Positions 1 through 5,038 of a stretch of 9,805 bases of DNA are shown here, piece after piece (position 1 is the first letter of the stretch; each line of letters opens with the position of its first letter). The position numbers and the translations under genes are program-made. Source of the DNA: JBEKJU01 sp050011095 (lineage in GTDB: Bacteria; Desulfobacterota; Syntrophorhabdia; Syntrophorhabdales; WCHB1-27); assembly GCA_050011095.1 (NCBI GenBank), contig JBEKJU010000121.1, positions 1-9,805 on the forward strand, read 5' to 3'. The notes under the pieces were generated by a model. That model did not search any database. It was given only the letters and a program-made list of their open reading frames with translations, and had not been told where the DNA came from.

Positions 1-28
1 CAATTGGGAACGGACTCTTCCTTGGCAT
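1..28 (-). CDS. Partial gene start, possible Y1 (REP-associated) transposase
   Basis: Only the first nine codons are inside the window, reading MPRKSPFPI from an ATG at 28-26. A textbook ribosome binding site, GAGGAGG (plus-strand CCTCCTC at 34-40), lies five bases upstream, so the start is well supported even though the gene is cut off. An N-terminus of the form MPRK/R-x-x-F-P resembles the IS200-like Y1 transposases of the REP-associated (RAYT) type, which usually continue with a His-containing motif. That identification is a weak inference from nine residues. Two inverted repeats lie directly upstream of it (20-61 and 81-114), which would fit a transposase that acts on hairpins. It could equally be any small basic protein. 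Confidence 0.45.
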
Positions 29-61
29 CGAATCCTCCTCGCTGGAGAATATATGCCAAGG
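20..61 (-). promoter_or_regulatory. Inverted repeat enclosing the RBS and including the start codon of the left-edge gene
   Basis: CCTTGGCAT at 20-28 is perfectly complementary to ATGCCAAGG at 53-61 (9 bp). In the minus-strand transcript the upstream arm would pair with the start codon and codons 2-3, and the GAGGAGG ribosome binding site (40-34) sits in the 24-base loop. This could hold back translation initiation. The stem is perfect but short, so chance is possible. Confidence 0.35.
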
Positions 62-80
62 ATAACAGATGCAGGTGGAA

Positions 81-114
81 ATGTCATTACAATACGTCAT
101 CGTATTTATGACAT
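81..114. repeat. Imperfect inverted repeat / hairpin
   Basis: The outer arms are ATGTCAT (81-87) and ATGACAT (108-114), and the inner arms are AATACG (91-96) and CGTATT (101-106) around a TCAT loop. A small asymmetric internal loop (TAC against T) separates the two stems, giving 13 pairs in all. It lies between the end of the antiporter gene and the start of the left-edge gene, both on the minus strand. No T-tract follows on either strand, so it is not a standard intrinsic terminator. It may be an operator or a REP-like hairpin. The rest of 115-261 shows nothing I can name. Confidence 0.4.
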
Positions 115-261
115 GGAGCACTTAGTGGTCGTGCGCTGTTCGTGCACGGGTCGTCCCCGGCCGGGCGGTTTGTTAACCAGACTTCGTTCGCCTGAACCAC
201 ATTCTTAAAGGATTCGCTTACATGGCCTGCATCTCGTGTTAACGTGTAGCGGGCATGGATT

Positions 262-1494
262 TCATCGCCCCGTCCACCGGGCAATGAGCCTTTCGATCGT
301 GAGTCCCTGAAAGACGATTGAAAAAATCACGACGACGTAGGTCATCACCAGTAAGACATTTTTTTCGGGAACTGCAGGAAGAGAGAGGGCAAGGGCGACT
401 GCGAGGCCGCCCCTCAGTCCGCCCCACGTCAGAATCTTTATTGTATGGGGAGCCAGGAAGCGATGATGGCGGATGAGGGCAATGGGCGCAGCCACGCTCA
501 CAATCCGGGCAAGCAGTACCACGGGGATGGCAAGTAGAGCAACGAGGAGATAAAGGCGGGCGAACGTGAATGAAAGTAGTTCGAGGCCAATCAACACAAA
601 GAGAATCGCATTCAGGATCTCGTCTATGAGTTCCCAGAAAGAGTCGAGGTGCAATTTCGTCCGCTCCGACATTCCGTGCCGCCCATGGTTCCCGATGAGC
701 AGACCCGCGACCACCACTGCCAGTGGACCCGAGAGTTGAAGGGCGTTCGCGAGCGAGTAGCCGCCCATGGCGAGGGCAAGCGTCAGGAGCACTTCAACCT
801 GATAATTATCGACGCTTCTGATCAACCTGTACGCCGCGTATCCGATGATCGTGCCGAACAGCACGCCTCCGACGGCCTCCTTCAAGAATAAGATGATCAC
901 TCCGCCTAGGGAAGCGGAACCTCCTCCGGACGCTACCTGTAACAGCACGATGAAGATGACAACGCCTATGCCGTCGTTGAAAAGCGATTCGCCCGCCATG
1001 ACTGTCTGCAGGGCCTCGGGTGCGTGGAGCTTCTGCATGATGGCAAGGACCGCGATCGGATCGGTGGGTGATATGAGCGCGCCGAAGAGGAGGCAGTAAA
1101 TAGCCGGAACCGGATTTCCGAGAAGGGCGAAAATCGCCCAGGTGAGGGCGGTAACTATTGCAGTCGAGAGCAGAACGCCGAGAGTTGATAGAGAAAGGAT
1201 CACCCATTTTTCCCGAAGCATGGACTCCATGCCGAGGCGCAGCGGGCCGGCGAAAAGCAGGAACCCAAGCATGCCGCGGAGAAGCAATCGGTTGAAATCG
1301 ACGCGGCCGACCAGTTCCGCCGCGGATTGCTTGATGGCCGGATGAAAAAACCCCGCGGCCACGATGCCGAAGGACAGCACGAGCCCGAAAAGCAGAAGGC
1401 CAATCACCCTGGGCAGATGAAGATAGCGATAGTTAAGATAGCTGAAGAGGGCCGAAAGAGTGATCAGAACCGTGATGATATCAAATAGGTCCAC
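262..1494 (-). CDS. nhaP: CPA1 family Na+/H+ (or K+/H+) antiporter, NhaP type
   Basis: A 410-residue polytopic inner-membrane protein predicted to exchange Na+ or K+ for protons. About 12 hydrophobic segments span nearly the whole length, the usual size for bacterial NhaP. CPA1 hallmarks are visible: SPTDPIAVLA with the T-D-P of the unwound helix (T144, D145, P146), the GESLFND motif with the N173-D174 ion-binding pair, and WGGLRGGLA near residues 357-365. There is no long cytoplasmic C-terminal domain. The start is GTG at 1494-1492, with GAGG six bases upstream. It is probably the last gene of the minus-strand operon, 92 bases after the ClC gene. In context it would pair with the chloride transporter and the divergent proton pump in pH and salt homeostasis. 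Ion preference cannot be read from sequence. Confidence 0.9.
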   Translation of the reverse strand: MDLFDIITVLITLSALFSYLNYRYLHLPRVIGLLLFGLVLSFGIVAAGFFHPAIKQSAAELVGRVDFNRLLLRGMLGFLLFAGPLRLGMESMLREKWVILSLSTLGVLLSTAIVTALTWAIFALLGNPVPAIYCLLFGALISPTDPIAVLAIMQKLHAPEALQTVMAGESLFNDGIGVVIFIVLLQVASGGGSASLGGVIILFLKEAVGGVLFGTIIGYAAYRLIRSVDNYQVEVLLTLALAMGGYSLANALQLSGPLAVVVAGLLIGNHGRHGMSERTKLHLDSFWELIDEILNAILFVLIGLELLSFTFARLYLLVALLAIPVVLLARIVSVAAPIALIRHHRFLAPHTIKILTWGGLRGGLAVALALSLPAVPEKNVLLVMTYVVVIFSIVFQGLTIERLIARWTGR

Positions 1495-1586
1495 GTTGCG
1501 CCTCGAAGCTTCCGGAACTTTATCATAATGCCGGCCGTCGGACTACATATACAAGCCTTGGATTGCTTCGGATGTTTCAGCGTGAT

Positions 1587-3404
1587 TCACGTTTTCGTGA
1601 TCCCCGGTTTTTTCAATCTCTCCATCTCGGCATGGTAGGCGATGACGACATCCTTTCTACTGATAAGAGATACAATATGGTCGGGATGCTCTCTGCTGAC
1701 TACCGGCAATTCCCTTACGTCGAGGCTGGCCATGAGCTGCAACGCCGTGTTTAAGGAGTCCTCCATGGTTACCGTAGCTACTACGGCGTCAGCTAAATCT
1801 TTTGCCACCAGGATACCGTGGAGCTGCATGTCAGCCATAGCCTGGCGCAAGTCGGTCATGGAGATGATACCCGTGAGCGTTCCCTTGGCATCGACCACGG
1901 GGAAGTCCTGCTGGTTCGACGCCTTCATCAGATGGAGGATCTCCTCGAAGCCCATGCCCTCAGGAATCGTCTCTACCACCCGATCCGCTACTATCGCATC
2001 TTTTACCCTCAGATGGTCCATAATATCGACCGCGAAATCGCCGATGTGGGCCGGAGAGTCGACGCGGGTCGCTACCTGCTTTTCGTACAGGGAAGTGTTG
2101 CCGAGAAGGAGATAGGAGAGGGAGGTGACGATCATCATTGGGACGATAAGACTATAGCCTCCCGTCATCTCCGCAACCATGATAAGGGCGGCGATGGGCA
2201 CCTTGGCGACGCCGGCGAAGAATCCTCCCATACCGACCAGCACGAACGCGCTCGGCTCGGTCACGATGTGCGGGAAAAATCGCTGGGAAATGTTCCCGAA
2301 TACCCCACCCAACATGGAGCCTATGAAAAGGGATGGAGCAAAGACGCCTCCGCTTCCTCCCGAACTGATGGTGAAGGAGGTAGCAAGGATTTTGGCGACG
2401 ACGAGGATGGCCATGAGTCGAATAGCCAGATGACCGTCAATGGCGGACTGCATCCACGGATAGCCGCCACCCAGTATTTCGGGCAGAAAGAGGGCGACCA
2501 CTCCGACCATGAGGCCTCCGATCGCCGGCTTGACGGCCTTGGGTAGATTGATTCGCCTGAAAAACCGATCCCTGATCCCGTAAAAGAAGCGGACATAGGG
2601 GAATCCGACCAGAGCGCACAGCACGCCCAGGACAGCGTAAAAAGGGAGCTGGGTGGGGGTGGCCAGGGAATAGGCAGGGATGTGGAAGATGGCGGCGGTG
2701 CCATCGTGAAAGGTGAAGACCATGAAAGCGACGATCGAAGAAAGGATGCAGGGAATGATTGCTTCGAACTCGAAATCCTCTCTTCGGTAGAGAACCTCGG
2801 TCGCGAAGAGGGCCGCGCCCAAAGGGGCCTTGAAGATAGCGCCGATTCCCCCGGCTGCACCGGCAAGCAGCATGATCCGCCGTTCTCTGTCACTCACCTT
2901 CATCACAGAAGCGAGAAACGAGCCGAACCCCGCTCCTATCTGAGCGATAGGACCTTCCTTGCCCGCCGACCCCCCCGACCCTATGGTGATTGCGGACGCT
3001 ATGGTCTTGATTATCGGCACCCGCCTTCTGATGACTCCTTTCTTACGGTGAAAGCTGTCGATCATGGCGTCGGTTCCGTGACCCTCTGCCTCCGGGGCAA
3101 AATTGAATACGATGAGCCCGGAGATGAGTCCTCCCAGAGCGGGAATCCACAGCATCATCCACCGGGAGAGCGGAAGACCGAGGAAGGTCTCGCTCAAGGC
3201 GCCTCGCAGGATCATGACGATCAGATCATGGGTGAAGAACCGGGTTCCGGTCAGCAGGAGGAAGTTGAAGACGATTGCGCCAAGCCCCGACACGACGCCG
3301 ATCAGGATGCCAACGATCGTGCCTTGCCAGATACGTTTCATCCTGCGTGAGGAAAAAGGAATGTTCAATCTTATTATGTCCTTTTGGGTTCGAGACGGTC
3401 TCAT
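1587..3404 (-). CDS. ClC-type chloride channel/transporter with C-terminal CBS pair
   Basis: A 605-residue membrane protein: a ClC core (about residues 25-440) and two cytoplasmic CBS domains (about 462-525 and 535-592), which in other ClCs bind nucleotides and tune gating. Filter motifs are present: GHGTD (108-112) where E. coli ClC has GSGIP, GKEGP (148-152) with gating glutamate E150, and GGSGGVFAPS (349-358). Y440 fits the conserved pore tyrosine. The position matching the internal proton glutamate of ClC exchangers (E. coli E203) is V204, in ATEVLYRR; ClC channels also have Val here, so proton coupling is uncertain. The 5' end is unsure. The ATG at 3404 sits against a strong hairpin and has no ribosome binding site, whereas TTG at 3368 (AGGA upstream) or ATG at 3341 (MKRIWQG, just before the first helix) are plausible alternatives. 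It lies 45 bases after pal. Confidence 0.93.
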   Translation of the reverse strand: MRPSRTQKDIIRLNIPFSSRRMKRIWQGTIVGILIGVVSGLGAIVFNFLLLTGTRFFTHDLIVMILRGALSETFLGLPLSRWMMLWIPALGGLISGLIVFNFAPEAEGHGTDAMIDSFHRKKGVIRRRVPIIKTIASAITIGSGGSAGKEGPIAQIGAGFGSFLASVMKVSDRERRIMLLAGAAGGIGAIFKAPLGAALFATEVLYRREDFEFEAIIPCILSSIVAFMVFTFHDGTAAIFHIPAYSLATPTQLPFYAVLGVLCALVGFPYVRFFYGIRDRFFRRINLPKAVKPAIGGLMVGVVALFLPEILGGGYPWMQSAIDGHLAIRLMAILVVAKILATSFTISSGGSGGVFAPSLFIGSMLGGVFGNISQRFFPHIVTEPSAFVLVGMGGFFAGVAKVPIAALIMVAEMTGGYSLIVPMMIVTSLSYLLLGNTSLYEKQVATRVDSPAHIGDFAVDIMDHLRVKDAIVADRVVETIPEGMGFEEILHLMKASNQQDFPVVDAKGTLTGIISMTDLRQAMADMQLHGILVAKDLADAVVATVTMEDSLNTALQLMASLDVRELPVVSREHPDHIVSLISRKDVVIAYHAEMERLKKPGITKT

Positions 3405-3407
3405 CTG

Positions 3408-3434
3408 TGCCGGGGAGGGGAGACCTCCCCGGCA
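3408..3434 (-). promoter_or_regulatory. Strong GC hairpin between pal and the ClC gene
   Basis: TGCCGGGGAGG (3408-3418) and CCTCCCCGGCA (3424-3434) form a perfect 11-bp stem with a five-base loop. It lies between the pal stop and the annotated ClC start. On the minus strand no T-run follows, so it is unlikely to be a complete intrinsic terminator. It may protect the 3' end of upstream pal RNA after cleavage, attenuate read-through, or block translation from the ATG at 3404. Confidence 0.6.
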
Positions 3435-3449
3435 GGTGACGCCTGGTGA

Positions 3450-3985
3450 CTATTTCAGGGAGACGAAATGGTCCCTCCTGTTCTTTGCCCAAGACTCTTC
3501 ATTATGTCCCGGATCAACGGGTCTTTCTTTGCCGTAGCTGATGGTCTCGAGCATTTTCGTCTCTACCCCGAGGGTCGTCAGGTAGATTTTGGCCGAATCC
3601 GCTCTTTTCTGGCCGAGGACGAGATTGTACTCCACCGTGCCTCGCTCATCGCAGTTGCCTTCAATCCTTACATGAGTGCCGGGATTCTCTTGGAACCACC
3701 CCAGGCCTTGCTTCAGTATCTCTGCGTCTTCGCGCCTTATGCTGTATCTATCGAAGTCGAAGTGAATGTCTTTCAAGGCTACCGTCGCTGCCTCCTGCTG
3801 TGCGGGCGCAGCTACCATCTCTTTCACCGGAGCGGGCAATTCCTGCGTCTTCTGAACCATGGCCGGTGAAGGCGGCGCCGGCGCTGCTTCGCCCTTCATG
3901 GCCTGGTAGAAGCAACCACACCCGCTGAATGCTTCGGCCAGCAGGGCGACCAGAAAACCATTCCGACAGATCTCGCTATCTTCAT
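3450..3985 (-). CDS. pal: Peptidoglycan-associated lipoprotein Pal (OmpA-like), frameshift in signal peptide
   Basis: An outer-membrane lipoprotein whose C-terminal OmpA-like domain binds peptidoglycan; in Tol-Pal systems it links the outer membrane to the wall. The domain (last ~110 residues) is clear: HFDFDRYSIR, then GNCDERGTVEYN with the D, R and N used for diaminopimelate binding, and SYGKERP. The usual GHCDERG here has N for H. The best start is ATG at 3985-3983 after a GAGGAAGG ribosome binding site, giving MKIARSVGMVF, but this frame is one base out of the downstream LVALLAEAFSGCGC. Adding one base in the T-run at 3954-3957 joins them into a normal lipoprotein signal peptide with a lipobox-like FSGC and a ~178-residue protein. 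Uncorrected, only a TTG at 3998 opens the frame, and its N-terminus is charged and unlike a signal peptide. No tol genes are in the window. It lies 60 bases after marR, likely in the same operon. Confidence 0.88.
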
Positions 3986-4045
3986 CTTCCTTCCTCAACT
4001 TTGTAATGGCTACAGGCTGATCCTTCGAGCCTGGTACAGACCCTG

Positions 4046-4525
4046 CTATTCTTTGTCAAAGAAGAAGGTGACCTTGACGTTCTCCGCTTCCACAATCTCC
4101 GTAAGCTTTCGGATGGATTCATAGATGACGTGAAGCTCGTCCCTTTTCAATTTCCTCAAGCCGTATATCATCTTGCCCTGCACCGGGTTAGGAGCCGTGT
4201 TGCCCAAATCCTTTCCGGCAGGGGTGAGGGATACGGTGACAATCCTTCTGTCGGTTGCATCTCTCCCTCTCACAACATAGCCTTTGCTCTCAAGGCGATC
4301 GACCACCCCGGTAACCGTGCTTGGGTGGAGGTACATCTTTTTGCTCAGTTGGCCGAGGGGCATCGAGCCATGTTCCAGGATGGCCTTGAGGGCCCAGAGC
4401 TGGGGCCCGGTGATGCCGAATTGGCTCGATACCTGCTGTGAGTAGTCCTGTATGGTTTTGACGATCCGGCGCAGCGACTGCACAGTTTCTGAAATCTCTT
4501 CATCCCTGCTAATACGCGGTGACAT
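4046..4525 (-). CDS. MarR family transcriptional regulator
   Basis: A 159-residue winged-helix repressor, the usual MarR length. Helical dimerisation segments flank the DNA-binding core. The helix-turn-helix is about residues 55-80 (MPLGQLSKKMYLHPSTVTGVVDRLES, recognisable by STVTGVVDRLE) and the wing carries the classic D92-R93-R94 turn followed by a beta strand (IVTVSLTPAG). The start is ATG at 4525; a TAA lies four codons upstream in frame, so no earlier start is possible, although the ribosome binding site (GAGGA abutting the ATG) is poorly spaced. It is first in the minus-strand group marR-pal-ClC-nhaP and divergent from the proton ATPase. MarR proteins often repress their own and the divergent promoter, and a shared 11-bp site beyond each promoter here fits that. 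The ligand is unknown. Confidence 0.92.
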   Translation of the reverse strand: MSPRISRDEEISETVQSLRRIVKTIQDYSQQVSSQFGITGPQLWALKAILEHGSMPLGQLSKKMYLHPSTVTGVVDRLESKGYVVRGRDATDRRIVTVSLTPAGKDLGNTAPNPVQGKMIYGLRKLKRDELHVIYESIRKLTEIVEAENVKVTFFFDKE

Positions 4526-4553
4526 TCCTCGCCCATGTTAACGGTACATAAAA

Positions 4554-4564
4554 TATTTGTATAC
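4554..4564 (-). promoter_or_regulatory. Candidate MarR operator, copy 1 (marR side)
   Basis: Read in the direction of marR transcription the site is GTATACAAATA, containing the GTATAC palindrome. It starts 17 bases downstream of the marR -10 box, placing it in the early transcribed region where a bound repressor would block RNA polymerase. An identical copy sits at 4737-4747 beyond the divergent promoter, in the matching orientation. Assignment to this MarR is inference from position and repetition. Confidence 0.5.
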
Positions 4565-4581
4565 CAAAAATAATGAGACAA

Positions 4582-4612
4582 TATATAGCATCTTCATGAC
4601 ATGGTTTGTCAA
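4582..4612 (-). promoter_or_regulatory. Probable promoter of the marR-pal-ClC-nhaP operon
   Basis: On the minus strand a consensus -35 TTGACA (4612-4607) is followed after 19 bases by TATATA (4587-4582). The spacing is two bases longer than ideal, so activity may be modest or regulated. The predicted start is near 4575, about 50 bases before the marR ATG. Confidence 0.5.
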
Positions 4613-4618
4613 GACAAA
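4605..4618. promoter_or_regulatory. Interrupted palindrome over the marR -35 box
   Basis: TTTGTC-AA-GACAAA is a perfect 6+2+6 inverted repeat that covers the -35 hexamer of the predicted marR promoter. Its size and placement suit a dimeric repressor. It differs in sequence from the GTATACAAATA sites, so it would be either a second site type or a chance match. Confidence 0.35.
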
Positions 4619-4687
4619 TTACGGGAATTTTTGCTGGATCCTCTTGACACAAGTCACGGGGATCGAGCATACCAGACCCTTTTTGTG

Positions 4688-4716
4688 TTGACATAGGTTA
4701 ATGCAATGCGTATTTT
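4688..4716 (+). promoter_or_regulatory. Probable sigma-70 promoter for the proton ATPase
   Basis: Consensus -35 TTGACA (4688-4693), an exact 17-base spacer, and -10 TATTTT (4711-4716, 4 of 6 matches to TATAAT). Transcription would begin near 4723, giving a leader of about 315 bases that runs through the Usp remnant before the ATPase start. A further TTGACA at 4644-4649 lacks a good -10. Confidence 0.6.
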
Positions 4717-4736
4717 AGTCCGTATAACAATAGTAT

Positions 4737-4747
4737 GTATACAAATA
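4737..4747 (+). promoter_or_regulatory. Candidate MarR operator, copy 2 (ATPase side)
   Basis: GTATACAAATA, identical to the site at 4554-4564 read on the other strand. It begins 20 bases after the -10 box of the rightward promoter, mirroring the 17 bases on the marR side. The overlapping TGTATACA (4736-4743) is a perfect 8-base palindrome. Confidence 0.5.
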
Positions 4748-4867
4748 GATTGGCTTATCATGGCCGCCAATAAAGAAACCAGGATCGAGCACATTGTCTA
4801 TGGCTGGATCAATCACGAGATCGCGAGAAGGCTGCCCTGCTCCGTCTTTGTTGTGAAGGGAAAATGA
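4742..4867 (+). pseudogene. C-terminal remnant of a universal stress protein (UspA family)
   Basis: This frame ends at TGA 4865-4867 and encodes about 41 residues, including WLIMAANKETRIEH, then a GWINHEIARRL helix and the ending PCSVFVVKGK. That order matches the last third of Usp domains: a beta strand with [IV]M[GA], the loop before the helix, and the closing PC-V-V-V strand. The G-2x-G-9x-G ATP-binding pattern of many Usps is absent. The N-terminal two thirds are missing. An ATG at 4760 could start a 35-residue peptide but has no ribosome binding site, and an ATG at 4706 lies inside the predicted promoter. It is most likely a decayed gene whose 3' end was left in the ATPase leader. A translated leader peptide is less likely. 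From 4868 to 5023 I see no gene or clear structure. Confidence 0.5.
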
Positions 4868-5023
4868 AAGAAGAACTAACCGGGATGTCGTGCGATTTGG
4901 TGAGACCCGTGGGTTTTCCGGTAATCCATGGACCCGGGTAACACGGCTACTCTGGACAGAGGTAAAGGGTGGAGGCAATGCGGGGCCCTTTCATAAACCA
5001 ATACTCGTTTAGGATAGCTCAAA

Positions 5024-5030
5024 AAGGAGG
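5024..5030 (+). promoter_or_regulatory. Ribosome binding site fixing the ATPase start
   Basis: AAGGAGG, eight bases before the ATG at 5039. It settles the true start of the ATPase, which is in a different frame from the bulk of the gene. The ATG at 5031 touches the site and is too close to be used. Confidence 0.75.
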
Positions 5031-5038
5031 ATGGCGCC

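Noticed and set aside
1818..2546. Long plus-strand open frame (242 codons) opposite the ClC gene
   Set aside because: Antisense shadow of a well-supported ClC gene; His/Asp/Gly-rich composition with no domain and no ribosome binding site.
4644..4672. Second rightward TTGACA as an alternative ATPase promoter
   Set aside because: No acceptable -10 hexamer at 16-18 bases; CATACC is the best available.
4706..4759. ATG at 4706 extending the Usp remnant with an MRILV start, which resembles true Usp N-termini
   Set aside because: It lies between the -35 and -10 of the predicted promoter and the following residues do not match Usp, so the likeness is probably chance.
4886..4942. 18-codon ORF and nearby GC-rich stretch before the ATPase
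   Set aside because: No ribosome binding site and no recognisable product.
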